21,852 bases of DNA from Haplomitrium mnioides (GCA_049999725.1 JBNGIS010033697.1:1-21852), one strand, 5' to 3'. Shown: positions 1-8,690, numbered from the stretch's first letter. The notes: generated from the sequence alone by a model not told the origin. Program-made: numbers and translations.

Positions 1-1
1 G

Positions 2-1142
2 TATAGATTCAATTGCATCCCAATAGTAGAGGGAAGCCTGAATATGGCTGTCCAGGGAGAGAACATGACTCTCTGGCATCATAGGCTTGGACATTTGGGA
101 GAACAAGGAATCAGAGTGCTCACCAGTATGGTGAGCAATATGGCTTTGGATCAATCCACCTTACTGGATTTCTGTGAAGGGTGTGTAAAGGGAAAGGCAG
201 ACAAGACTACAATCAAGAAGGGAGCTGTTGGATGGAGGTATCCAAACTGTGGAATTAGTCCACAGTGATGTTTGTGGACCCATGAAGACACCTTCAATAT
301 CTGGCAACAGATATTTTGTAACATTCACAGATGGTAAATCCAGAACGTCTTTTGTCTACTTCATGCATACTAAAGACCAGACTTTGGAATATTTGAAGGA
401 ATGCATGGCTAGGATGGAAAATGAAGTTGACAGAAAGATCAAGATCTTGAGGAGTGATGGTGGAGGGGAGTACACCTCCCAAATGTTTCAGAAATTTCTT
501 GGAAGATGTGGCATTAGAGCAGAGGTGACTGCTCGGGATTCACCACATCAGAATGGTGTGGCAGAGAGGCTGAACAGGACGATTGTTGAAAAGGCTAGGA
601 GCATGTTGCAACATGGTGGTCTGGAGGGCAAGTTCTGGGCAGAGGCAGTAGCCACTGCTGTGTATTTGAAGGATATCAGCCCCACAAAGGCAATTGAAGG
701 GATGACACTTTGGCAGGCTTGGAAAGGAGTTCAACCTTCAATGAAGCATCTGAGAGTTTTTGGTTGCGATGCGTATGGCTTGGTTTCTAGTACACTTCGT
801 ACAAAGTTGGAACCTAAGGCTACAAAATGCATCTTCTTTGGGTACAGTGAAGGAGGGAAAGCGTATCGACTTTATGACCCAGGTGCTAGCCGCATAATCA
901 GGAGTAAAGATGTTGTCTTCAACGAGTGGCAGACAGGTAAAGGAGTGGATCCAGATCCAAACCCTACCCTCCCTGTTTTTCGGCAGACCTCTCCAGATGT
1001 TGAAAACCGAGGATAGTCTTTTGGCCATCAACTTGCAGAAGAAGAATCAGATACCCTGGAGGAGTCTGAAGAAATTGAAGAGTTGACATCACAACCTGTG
1101 AGGAGATCACAGAGACTTCGAAAACCAATTGGCTTGGAATAG
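2..1142 (+). pseudogene. copia-1 GAG-pre-integrase and integrase, broken
   Basis: The first part (2-about 230) carries the pre-integrase zinc-binding pattern, LWHHRLGH followed by CEGC. After a frameshift the integrase core reads from about 228. It keeps all three catalytic residues in a DD35E arrangement: Asp in VHSDVCG (codon 267-269), Asp in RSDGGGEY and Glu in QNGVAERLNRT. The core is followed by FGCDAY and the C-terminal region. A premature TAG at 1014-1016 interrupts the linker, after which the same frame continues with an RRSQRLRKP motif typical of the copia integrase-RT linker, to a stop at 1140-1142. The protein would join element cDNA to host DNA; this copy cannot make it in one piece. 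Bases 418-481 recur exactly at 11102-11165. Confidence 0.92.
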
Positions 1143-1753
1143 AAGAAGGTAATGCAAGTATTGCTCTTGAGCCAGAACCAACCAGCCTGAAACAGGCCAT
1201 GTCACGAGATGATGCAACACAGTGGGAGCAGGCTACAAAAGAGGAGTTCCAATCCTTGATAAAGAATGGGACTTAGATTCTGACAGATTTACCAGAAGGC
1301 AGGAAACCTGTAGGGTGCAAGTCGGTGTTCAAGCTCAAGCGTGGAGCGACGAATGAAATCACCAAGTACAAGGCACGCCTGGTGGCCAAAAGATATCTGC
1401 AGAAAGAAGGAATAGACTTTCAGGAAACATTCGCCCCAGTGGTGAAGATGACATCAATCCGCTGCTTGATGGCCATAGCAGCAGAGATGAACTGGGAGAT
1501 TCATCAGATGGATGTGAAGTCGGCTTTCCTGAATGGAGATCTCATGGAACAGATCTATATGGTGCAACCTGATGGGTTTAAAGCACCTGGAGAGGAAGAC
1601 AAGGTATGTCTTCTCAAAAAGTATCTGTATGGACTGAAACAGTCCTCAAGAGCATGGTATGAGAAGATAGACCAGTACCTACAAAGTGATGGATATTCTA
1701 GATGCACATCCGATCACAGTGTGTACTGCTCAATGGTAAAGGGGTCTATCATC
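1143..1753 (+). pseudogene. copia-1 reverse transcriptase, N-terminal half
   Basis: This is the copia RT (RVT_2) in a frame different from the integrase. It begins with the linker motif ATQWEQATKEEF near 1220 and has TAG at 1274-1276 in place of the Trp of the usual NGTW. It continues with YKARLVAK, FAPVVKMTSIR, the first catalytic Asp in QMDVKSAFLNGDL and YGLKQSSRAWY. The frame is lost at 1754, where LINE A1 is inserted just upstream of the region that would carry the catalytic YVDD box. The other half resumes at 4639. Confidence 0.92.
1739..1753 (+). repeat. Left target-site duplication of LINE A1
   Basis: The 15 bases ending in TCTATCATC recur at 4624-4638 with one mismatch (position 1744 versus 4629). 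They flank LINE A1 and lie within copia-1 RT coding sequence. The RT reading resumes directly after the right copy. This pins both ends of the LINE. Confidence 0.9.
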
Positions 1754-2868
1754 TGAACTCGCAACAGGCGGCGGAGGCGAGAGGTTTGATGGCCATCTTG
1801 GCTCCTTCAAGATGAAGAGTGTGAATCTATTCCACACTTCGAATCATGTGATGGACGTTGATGGATCTCGTCTTTAGAAGACGAGTATTTTGACACCTGC
1901 AGCTCGTAATTTGAGTTAGAACTCTCATAGAAGTGGAAAAAATAAAATAAAAAAATTTCGCTGGAGTTTGCTCGTGGCCACGGGCACGAGAGGAGGTGGA
2001 ATGAGAATCGTTTCAAGGAGTCGATTTTTTTGAGGTATTTTTTGCTTAGTTTGAGGTAGAGGTCGAGCAAGGGCTGGTCGCGAGTTGACAGTGGACAGCG
2101 GTTGGGAGTTGGCGATGGCGGGCCGAGCGAAGAAGGTGCATAACACAGTGTCAATCGACGCATGCTGAGAGCGCGCTGCGACGGTAGATTGTCGAGCGAG
2201 CTACGTTCGTGAGCGTGGACTATCGAGGGAGCTGGAGAAGCTCGCGTGCAGAGTGAGCAAGAGGAGAGAAGGTTTTCGAGCGGCCGTTTCGTAGGAGGAT
2301 AGCGTCGCTGGAGATGGTTCGAAGGACACAAGGTTTTCCTAAAGTGGCAGAATGATAGTTTGCGAAGGCTCGTGGGCTACAGAGGGCTCGATGTAGATCG
2401 TGAAGGCCGGTTCAACACTAGAAGACCTTCGCAAACGAAAAAATAAAGAAAAAGCGTCTGTTTTTGGCTGCTCGTGATACTATCTAACACCACTGGAGTC
2501 TGTTCGCGAGTTTCGTGAACACTTACGGGAGGAAACAAGTCTGTTTTTGCTGTTCGTGATGGCCCTAAACGCCGATGGAGTTTGTGAACACTGGCATTGC
2601 GTGTGCTGAGAAACACGAAGTTCGCCCGGTCTGCTTTCCAGCTAGCGTGATCCAGGCATCGAGCAGATGAAACTGAGAGATTTAAGAGCAGATTTTTGAG
2701 GAACGTAAGTGCAATTTTCCTATTTCGGAAGTGCTGGAACGCAGCATGAGGCAGCTTAGATGGACATTTGATTGTCCTAGATCAGCAGAGTGACCATTTG
2801 CGAATCAGCAGACTGTAGCTTTAGGAGTTCGAAGGTGTTAGGCTGCTGTTAAACGTTTTTTTGTCAGC
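1754..2868 (+). promoter_or_regulatory. 5' untranslated / promoter region of LINE A1
   Basis: No supported gene lies here. The stretch is CG-rich, with many TCGAGC and TTCGTGAAC words, unlike the AT-richer host intron. An imperfect tandem repeat with a period of 83 bases starts at 2456 (GTCTGTTTTTGGCTGCTCGT) and again at 2539. Plant LINEs usually carry an internal promoter in this position; that role is inferred from family knowledge and from its place between the target duplication and the ORF1 ATG. The minus-strand ORFs across 1807-2616 look like shadows of this CG-rich DNA. Confidence 0.65.
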
Positions 2869-4014
2869 ATGTCAAAAGCTATTCCTTGGTCACCTGGCTC
2901 TTGTTTGGGAAAAGAAGTGCTTGTAGGAAGCTCATCCCCTTGCTGCCCCTTCCCCTGTAAGCTCAAGGGTCAAGTAGCAGAGGCAAGAAGGAGAAAAACC
3001 ATTTCGTTGCCTCCAAAACAGTTCAGAGTGGATCAGGATCTTTTCTCACTCACTTCTGAGCAGCTTAGGAAGAAGCTGCTCATTGGACGGTTTAGGAGTT
3101 TCTTCCCAGGCCTCAAGGAGATTTCTGAATGGTTTGGGAAAATTTGTTCTCAGAAAGGGTGGAAGGCTACAGTGCTCAGGATGATTGGGAAAGGTTTTTT
3201 TCTTGTTTTGGCAGAAGAGGAAAATGCCAGAACCGAGCTCCTTACTGGAGTACCCTTCTCCTTGAAGAGTATGAAATGTATATTCGAATCATGGCGACCA
3301 AAGTTTGACCCACTGGTCGAACAAGCTCAGTTCCCTACTTGGATTAGCTTGCCGTTCTTCCCTGAAGAGCTACGCAATCAGCTTCGAATGATTGCTAGCC
3401 TCTTTGGCAAAATCATTTATGTTCCTTCCGTACTTGATGAAATGCATGTCAGATTCTGTGTCCAGCTTGACACATCCAAAGGAGTAAGTTCAGTTTTGGA
3501 GCTAATGTGCCCCGAGGGGATCTACTCCCAAGAAGTTGAGTATGACGGAATTCCTCTTCGATGCTTCGTCTGCAGGAGCACTGATCACCTAGTTGGAAAA
3601 TGTCCTAGAGGGAGGGCAAGTGGATTTGTCAACAAAATGAGGGGTGAGGCCATCACGCATGCCAATAGGGCACCTTCTTTGAATCCGGAGGCTTCTTCGT
3701 CCGCATCAAAGGACTTTGAAGACCAAGGAAGGCACTCAGCAGAGAAGGAATCTAGAGATCAGGCGGAGGCGATCCCATTGGCAGAGAATCACTGTGATGG
3801 TCAACACAAAATACAGACCAGTTCAGGGAGGAGGTCCTCTACCATCCATCATCCAAGAGTGCAGAGGGTGACTGGGGATTTCCAAGATGATTCTGCGGCT
3901 GCACCGGAGACTAGCTCAGATGCTCCTATGGCAGTTATGAGACGATTGTTGATACAAGTGACAAGTTGGGGTCTGAAGAGACACCAAAGCTCCAAATTGT
4001 CCAAGCTGATGTGA
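2869..4014 (+). CDS. LINE A1 ORF1 protein (DUF4283 and CCHC zinc knuckle)
   Basis: A 381-codon open frame beginning at the first ATG after the 5' untranslated region. Residues about 50-190 match the DUF4283 region of plant L1-type ORF1 (LLIGRFRSFFPGLKEI, then FESWRPKFDP and LPFFPEELRNQL). A zinc knuckle of form C-x2-C-x4-H-x4-C sits at C232, C235, H240 and C245. The tail is rich in Ser, Glu and Gln. ORF1 proteins bind the element RNA into a particle. A2 shows that the family protein runs longer. In this copy a frameshift near 3930 moves the rest of the tail into another frame, so the terminal residues before 4014 are probably out-of-frame readthrough. A second, more diverged relative begins at 21556. 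Confidence 0.87.
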   Translation: MSKAIPWSPGSCLGKEVLVGSSSPCCPFPCKLKGQVAEARRRKTISLPPKQFRVDQDLFSLTSEQLRKKLLIGRFRSFFPGLKEISEWFGKICSQKGWKATVLRMIGKGFFLVLAEEENARTELLTGVPFSLKSMKCIFESWRPKFDPLVEQAQFPTWISLPFFPEELRNQLRMIASLFGKIIYVPSVLDEMHVRFCVQLDTSKGVSSVLELMCPEGIYSQEVEYDGIPLRCFVCRSTDHLVGKCPRGRASGFVNKMRGEAITHANRAPSLNPEASSSASKDFEDQGRHSAEKESRDQAEAIPLAENHCDGQHKIQTSSGRRSSTIHHPRVQRVTGDFQDDSAAAPETSSDAPMAVMRRLLIQVTSWGLKRHQSSKLSKLM

Positions 4015-4409
4015 CCAAAGCCACCACAGAAGCCCAAGTAACAGTGGAGGCGGTTTCTGACCAGGAGGAGAGCAAGTGGCAAAAGGTCACAAAAAGGTAT
4101 ACACGACGGGAGAAAATTAAAGGGGTGGTGGCAAATCAGGCTACATGCAGCAAGTCAGGGAAAGCTACTATCCTGTCCACCAAGTGCCGAACAAGGTCCT
4201 CAAAACGTTTGTCTCCAGAACAGGATGTCCTGACAAAGAGAGTCCCGGAGGAAGGTTCTATTTTCTTGGAAATGTCCTTAGAGGATGATTCACTGCTTCA
4301 CAGTGTAATTCCGTCTAGGCTTTCTTTAGAACCAGAGATTTTAAGATGCATCAGGCTATTAATTAGAGGTACTAGAGTGTTTGAAGTGTCCTTTGATTAT
4401 AGATGTTGA
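3933..4409 (+). pseudogene. LINE A1 ORF1 C-terminal tail, frameshifted
   Basis: Past a frameshift near 3930 the protein continues in the +3 frame (YETIVDTSDKLGSEE onward) to a stop at 4407-4409. It contains the acidic motif EDDSLLHSVI, which is also found in A2 near 7150-7190 on the minus strand. That match shows the tail belongs to the ORF1 reading rather than being chance coding. Just beyond the stop the bases for DYFLDW are shared with A2. They resemble the end of the family-B ORF2 (SNLD, stop), which hints that the ORF2-lacking structure arose by a deletion joining ORF1 to the last codons of ORF2. Confidence 0.7.
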
Positions 4410-4623
4410 TTATTTTTTGGATTGATGGGTTAGGGCTAGTAATCTCACTAGGAGGACTTGTGATAGATTCTATTGGTAGGTGGCTGTTGCTGGACACCTT
4501 TGTGTCCCGACTTGGCTACCCTTGAGGAAGTGGCTTGCTTATTCCAGACTTTGATGTTTTGCCGCTTCAGCGGTTGTATTTGATGTGTGGAAATAAAGTT
4601 TTTACTTCCTGTCAAAACAAAAG
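4410..4623 (+). other. 3' untranslated region and tail of LINE A1
   Basis: Noncoding. It shares blocks with the 3' end of A2, for example CCCGACTTGGCTACC and GAGGAAGTGG. Near the end there is a stem-loop (CCGCT at 4562-4566, AGCGG at 4569-4573), then TTGTATTTGATGT, an AATAAAG polyadenylation-type signal and CTGTCAAAAC. The same order is found in the family-B tails. The element ends in a short impure A tract at the target duplication. Confidence 0.8.
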
Positions 4624-4638
4624 AAGGGTTCTATCATC
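4624..4638 (+). repeat. Right target-site duplication of LINE A1
   Basis: Partner of 1739-1753, with 14 of 15 bases identical. Copia-1 RT coding resumes immediately after it. Confidence 0.9.
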
Positions 4639-5081
4639 GTAATCACTGTGTGCGTAGACGACCTGCTATTATTCAGTGACAATCTGGACTTGCTGCGCAG
4701 CGTGAAGCATGGTCTGAGTACCCTCTTTGAAATGGTGGACCTTGGGGAGGTGCACTATATCTTGGGGATACAGGTGATTAGAGACAGTGATGCAGGGAGC
4801 ATTGAGCTCCATCAGCTAGGGTACATTAATTCAATTCTGAAGGAATTCAGGATGGAAAAAGCAAAGCCTGCAGTTACACCTTTTGAAGCTGGTTGCAAAC
4901 TGTGAAAGGAAATGGAAGCAAAGGATGAGAAAGAAAAGGCAGACATGGCAAATGTTCCATACAGACGTGCAATAGGGAAATTAATGTATGCCATGCTAGG
5001 AACAAGGCCAGACCTGGCATATTCAGTGGGAGCTCTGAGTAGGTTCATGGATAACCCAGGTCAGCAACACTGGAAGGCATT
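4639..5081 (+). pseudogene. copia-1 reverse transcriptase C-terminal half and RNase H start
   Basis: This continues the RT interrupted at 1753. It opens with the catalytic box as CVDDLLLF (family form YVDD, so Tyr is Cys here), then LGEVHYILGIQV and the thumb region. TGA at 4903-4905 breaks it before KEMEAKDEKEK. Reading resumes through YRRAIGKLMYAM, TRPDLAYSVGALSRFM and HWKAL near 5081, where homology stops without an RNase H domain. The abrupt end and the different base composition after it indicate another insertion or a deletion junction. Confidence 0.9.
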
Positions 5082-5241
5082 ATTATTAATTCATTTGTAT
5101 ATAAATATGAGGAGTACTCTTTAGGATTCATCTTCAGTAATCCAGACCTGTTTCCCAGAGTCAAAGCGAGTTGTTAAGGTGGTGTAGAATTTCTGGTTGA
5201 GTGCGCGAGGAGAAGGCGAATGTCTGGTCGAGTGCTTGAAC

Positions 5242-5415
5242 AAGAATGGACTAAAGAGGTGTCGATTGAGCAGGGCGTCGAAGAGCTGTCGTGACTCACC
5301 TGCTTAATCGCCATTTGCGATTTAGAGCAAGAATCGACTAAAGAGGTGTCGATTAAGCAGGGCATCGAAGAGCTGTCGTGACTCACCTGCTTACTCGCGA
5401 TGTGCAATCTAGAGC
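5242..5415 (+). repeat. 87-bp tandem repeat, two copies
   Basis: Two adjacent units, 5242-5328 and 5329-5415, each starting AAGAAT and ending AGAGC. They share the core CTAAAGAGGTGTCGATT and GAAGAGCTGTCGTGACTCAC. A third partial start follows at 5416. The period of 87 is a multiple of three, but I see no sign that the repeat is translated. Confidence 0.88.
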
Positions 5416-5468
5416 AAAAATCAACTTCGACAGGAGGGAGATTTCGACGAGGGGAGGAGAGTTTGACG

Positions 5469-5498
5469 AAAATCGCGTTTAGCCTAAAACGCGATTTT
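5469..5498 (+). promoter_or_regulatory. Perfect 12-bp hairpin in leader-like DNA
   Basis: Arms AAAATCGCGTTT (5469-5480) and AAACGCGATTTT (5487-5498) are exact reverse complements around a 6-base loop. It lies in the copia-leader-like stretch. A structured leader element (dimerisation or packaging) is possible by analogy with LTR elements; a rho-type or bacterial terminator role does not apply here. Confidence 0.6.
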
Positions 5499-5768
5499 TC
5501 TCCCACCCATTTTGTGTTCGATTAAACTTGTCTCGCAAATCTGCTTCATGCAATATCGCAACGCAGGTGCTGGGGTCTTTTTCGAAGCAGACCTTTTGAG
5601 GATCGCAAGCCTGCTGCTGCTGCACCGCGATCTGTTCTCCTGCGACCTGTGACCTGTTTTCTTGCCACATTCGATCTCAGCAGACTCCTTCGAAGTATTT
5701 TTGATAAGTGCTCCTTTCTCATCAGTCCTTCAACTCTTCACGTGGTTCTTTGAAGTTCATATTTGCAA

Positions 5769-6290
5769 CAACAGATTAGTGTTCTCCATTTGGGCGAATA
5801 CCAAAAGGTGGAAGCCAACGTGGCAACAATGCATCCTAGGCGACAGAATTCCAAAGGCACTTGTCGTAACGCAAGAGATCTGGTCCTTTCTTAGAGGAGC
5901 AATACTTTACTCCTTATGGCTGTCTAGGAATGCAATAGTGTTCGAGAAGTCACACATGGATATGTACTACTTGAAAAAGGAAATCTGGATGAGACTGATT
6001 GAGTACGGAAAGAAAGCTTGGCGCGATGGTTGTAGAGACTGGAGAAAGGCTCAAAATGAAGAGAAAAGAGAAAAAATTCTTGAAGCCTTTGACGGAACAT
6101 GGGGAGCAAGGCATTTGCTTTGTATCCGTGATGAGGACTCAGTTTACTGGAATTTGGATGTTAGTAGTAATCTGGATTGAGGGCATTGGGCTGTTGTTAT
6201 TTTCTAGGCTAGATCCCGAAAGGGATTGATTGGTTGTTGGTTTTTGCCGCTCGGCCTGATTGCTGGCTGCGGTTGCATCCTTGGTGCTAA
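5769..6290 (+). mobile_element. LINE B1: 3' part of an L1-type LINE (ORF2 C-terminus)
   Basis: An open reading to a stop at 6178-6180 encodes the C-terminal end of a plant L1-type ORF2, downstream of the zf-RVT region. It runs LVFSIWAN, LWLSRNAIVFEKSHMDMYYL, KKAWRDGCRDWRKAQNEEKR and DEDSVYWNLDVSSNLD. The 3' untranslated region follows (GATCCCGAAAGGGATTGATT, then the GCCGCTCGGCC stem). Other copies go on to AAAGTAAATAAAGTTG and poly(A), but this one breaks off at about 6290 after CATCCTTGGTGCT, with no poly(A). It is therefore truncated at both ends. Coding bases from about 5770 on also hold shadow frames that should not be called genes. Confidence 0.85.
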
Positions 6291-6855
6291 GTGGATTTGC
6301 TTGTGATGAACTCAAGAGATACGGGTCATGTCGTGCGGCGTGAGCTCATTTGCATGCCGCGAGCTGGAGAATAGGTTTTAAGCGGAGTCGTGCTGCTGTG
6401 AGAGCATGGTCCGAGTAAAGGCTGGCAGCCTGATATTGGGAGCAGAGTGGGCAGAGTTGCTTGATAGTTTGTGAAAGTTGGCATCCTGGACCGCAAATAG
6501 CTCGTCTTAGTTCGTGAATACCAGTGTCGCTGACGGTGGTGTAGAGTGGAATTTTTTCCTTTTGGTTTCGTGAACAAGGTACCTTAACGTTGGCGTAGCA
6601 GAGTAGAATCCCATAACGGGAGGCCGACGTATAGTAGCTCTCGACGAAGTGTCTGTAGCTCTAGATAGAAACCAAGTAAATGGAGAGAGTATTCTTGTCG
6701 GCGGCAACATTTGGAAGACAGGCCTCCTGTCTCTGCGCGATTTGAGCAGTGAGGTGCAGGAGAGAAGGTCAGTCTTAAGAGAAAGCCATTGCAGGTGAAT
6801 CCTGCCACAGGAGAGAAAGCAAGGGAGGGGTCCCTAATGCTGGAGTTCAATAGAG
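6291..6855 (+). other. LINE 5'-untranslated-like CG-rich region, no gene
   Basis: No supported coding sequence. Words such as TAGTTTGTGAAAGTTGGC, TTCGTGAATACC and TTTCGTGAACAAGG resemble in kind the 5' untranslated region of LINE A1 at 2360-2600 (TTCGTGAACACTTACGG). The stretch GGAGAGAAAGCAAGGGAGG resembles 21405-21420, upstream of another LINE ORF1. I infer the left part of a LINE 5' region, cut at 6856 by the poly(T) of A2. The likeness is by eye and weak. Confidence 0.35.
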
Positions 6856-6912
6856 TTTTTTTTTTTTTTTTTGCCAGGAAGTAAAATCTTTATTTCCAAA
6901 CATCAAATACAA

Positions 6913-6924
6913 CCGCCGAAGCGG
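6913..6924 (-). promoter_or_regulatory. 3' stem-loop of LINE A2 with TTCG loop
   Basis: On the minus strand the bases read CCGC-TTCG-GCGG, a short stem closed by a UUCG-type tetraloop, a very stable RNA loop. It occupies the place of the A1 stem-loop at 4562-4573 and of the family-B stem at 8136-8161, all shortly upstream of the AATAAAG signal and A tract. A role in recognition by the LINE reverse transcriptase is inferred. Confidence 0.6.
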
Positions 6925-7189
6925 CGAAGAGTCAAATTCTGGGCTAAAGCAACCCACTTCCTCAATGGTAGCCAAGTCGGGATACAGCCACCCAACAATG
7001 AAATCTATCACATGTTGTCCTGAGGTACATCACTAGCCCCAAGCCATCAATCCAGAAAATAATCAACATTACCTACAGTCAATTCTACTTCATACCAACT
7101 GCAGTAAAAATAATCGCTTGACACACTATCTTTGTTCTGGATTCGAGAGGAGATTACACTGTGCAATAGTGAATCATCCTCCGATGAGC

Positions 7190-8690
7190 CTTCCTGGGAC
7201 TCATGATCGTCCTCCATTATTTTATTCCCCAGACTGTCTGGTTTAGAGTATCCTGTTTGGTCTACCTTTCTGGCTGTGATCTGCCCTGTCGTTTTCCCTG
7301 AGCTAGGAGTCCCGGCCGAGCTTTGAGATCTGCTGCATGTGATTCGAATTTCAGCAGCTAAAGATTCTTTCGTTGGTTTTTTACGCTGAGTGTAGCTGTT
7401 GATGACTTCCAGCTGTTATCTCCCATGTCATCCGCAAGCTGTTCCTCCGTTGGGACTTGGTCGTTGATTTGCCTTGCATTCGCAACTACCGCAGTGTCTA
7501 TCACATCAAGTGCCCTTTCTTGTCCCATCTTCTCTCCAGAGCCATTAGCCAGCTCCTCCGGCCTCTTTCCTTGAGCTGGCCTGGGGTTTGCTGAATTTTT
7601 CCTCCTTGGATGTGTACTATTTTCAGAGTCTTTCTGTATAAGATCTTTAACAAATTTCTCTGTGGGTGGATACGACTCAGTTCTGTCTTCCACCCCTTGT
7701 GCTGAGGACTGTCTTGCTGTCTCTTCAGCAGATTTTTTCTCCCTTTCTGTGGAAAGAGAAACCAGTACTCAGGCTAGCATGAGCCTGTGTTGGCAACTCA
7801 CCCTGCTTCTTCTGAATGGTAGCCTTGGCGTTCCCTCGAGGGCAGTCTCCAATCAGGGGATCTGTGGTCCTGCAGTGGAAGCATCTGAGAGGGATGCCAT
7901 CATACTCCACCTCTTGGGAGAAAGTTCCCTCAGGACAGTTCAGTTCCAATATTGGACTCACTCCTTTAGATGCATCCATTTGAATGCACAATCTGAAATG
8001 CATCTCATCCACTCTTGATGGAACATGAATACATTTCCCGGAGAGGTTGGTTATCATGAGCAATTGATTTCGTAGCTCTTCCAGGAAGAATGGCAAGGCT
8101 AGATCCTGAAAGGGATTGATTGGTTGTTGGTTTTGCCGCTCGGCCTGATTGCTGGCCGCGGTTGTACCTTTGATGTTTGAAAGTAAATAAAGTTGTTTGC
8201 TTTCGGTCAAAAAAAAAAAAAAAAAGGTGATCCAAATGGGAACCAAGGTTTTCTCAGGGAAGGGGTCAAACTGAGGTTGCCAAGGTTCGAAGATGGATCT
8301 CATGTTCTTCAAAAACAATGGTTTCCCTGAGATAAGCATGGATCTGACTCCATCTTCTTTTGCCTAACAGTGGGACCACAGAAGCCTTCCACTCAGTCTG
8401 CACACAAATTTTCTCAAACCATGCTAAAATTTCTTTGAGGCCGGGGAAGAAACTCCTGAAACATCCGATAAGCAGCCTCCTCCTAAGCTGGGCTCGAGTA
8501 AGCAAGCATAGGTCTTGATCCACATTGAACACCTTGGTAGGTAAAGACATGGTGTTTTTCCTCCTGGCTTGTGCCCCGTGGCCCATGCTTTTACTAGGTA
8601 ACAATGGGCAGCTGGATGTGCTTGGTCCAGGAATCACGTCTTTTCCAGAACCTGATCAAGGTCTCTATGGTGCAGCCTTCGACATATCTA
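7190..8690 (-). pseudogene. LINE A2 ORF1 protein, broken
   Basis: Pieces in three frames line up with A1 ORF1: LLIGCFRSFFPGLKEIL (8637-8266), then KNMRSIFEPWQPQFDPF to the knuckle (8339-7725), then the charged tail (7693-7358). The expected ATG is CTG here. The zinc knuckle reads C-x2-C-x4-P-x4-C, so its His is replaced by Pro. A family-B tail is inserted at the same point where A1 reads WISLPFF, and it leaves the frame open across the insertion. Frameshifts lie near 8300 and 7700. The copy cannot encode a normal ORF1 protein. Confidence 0.82.
8099..8225 (+). mobile_element. LINE B3: short family-B tail inside LINE A2
   Basis: About 127 bases holding only the 3' untranslated end of family B: GATCCTGAAAGGGATTGATT, the CCGCTCGGCC stem-loop (8136-8161), TTTGATGTTTGAAAGTAAAT, AAAGTTG, CTTTCGGTC and poly(A) at 8209-8225. 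It sits antisense in A2 ORF1. Joining the flanks restores the ORF1 reading seen in A1, with at most about 4 bases duplicated. Younger than A2 by nesting. Confidence 0.88.

Larger units (their letters stand above)
1754..4623 (+). mobile_element. LINE A1: ORF1-only non-LTR element bounded by a target duplication
   Basis: A 2.87-kb insertion into copia-1 RT, flanked by a 15-bp target duplication. Order: a 1.1-kb CG-rich 5' untranslated region, one long ORF1-type frame (DUF4283 plus CCHC knuckle), a C-terminal extension after a frameshift, a 3' untranslated region with a small stem-loop, AATAAA and a short A-rich end (TCAAAACAAAAG). No endonuclease or reverse transcriptase (ORF2) is present anywhere between the duplications. 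The 5' untranslated region and ORF1 start are both present, so this is not ordinary 5' truncation. A2 at 6856-8700 is collinear with it. I infer a non-autonomous half-LINE mobilised by a partner's ORF2. Confidence 0.88.
1..5081 (+). mobile_element. Ty1/copia retrotransposon pol region (copia-1), decayed and split by a LINE
   Basis: The domain order GAG-pre-integrase, integrase, RT and start of RNase H is that of the copia superfamily. The coding line starts open at base 2, so the element extends left of the window. It is interrupted at 1754-4623 by LINE A1 and resumes in register after the target duplication. Lesions seen: a frameshift near 225-235, TAG at 1014-1016, a second frameshift between about 1100 and 1140, TAG at 1274-1276 where the family usually has Trp, the LINE insertion, and TGA at 4903-4905. 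Coding stops abruptly near 5081 after an HWKAL motif that normally leads into RNase H. No LTR could be tied to it. The lesions show that it cannot encode a working polyprotein. Confidence 0.93.
5082..5768 (+). other. Copia-leader-like noncoding region
   Basis: No credible gene. It starts AT-rich with TATATAAATATGAGGAG, loosely like the LTR-type sequence near 14565, then becomes rich in TCGCGATTT, TCTCGCAAATCTGC and TGCTGCTGC words. That style matches the leaders upstream of copia gag starts at 13804-14385 and 17115-17533. It holds an 87-bp tandem repeat and a perfect hairpin, listed separately. I infer the 5' leader or part LTR of another copia element, cut off on the right by LINE B1 before any gag. 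No primer binding site was recognised. Confidence 0.5.

Noticed and set aside
1807-2331. Minus-strand 174-codon ORF
   Set aside because: It lies in the CG-rich 5' region of LINE A1, has no recognisable domain, and its composition (Ser, Pro, Leu) is that of an antisense shadow.
5242-5415. 87-bp repeat as a coding repeat because the period is a multiple of three
   Set aside because: No long frame with recognisable protein character crosses it; one coincidence of period is not enough.
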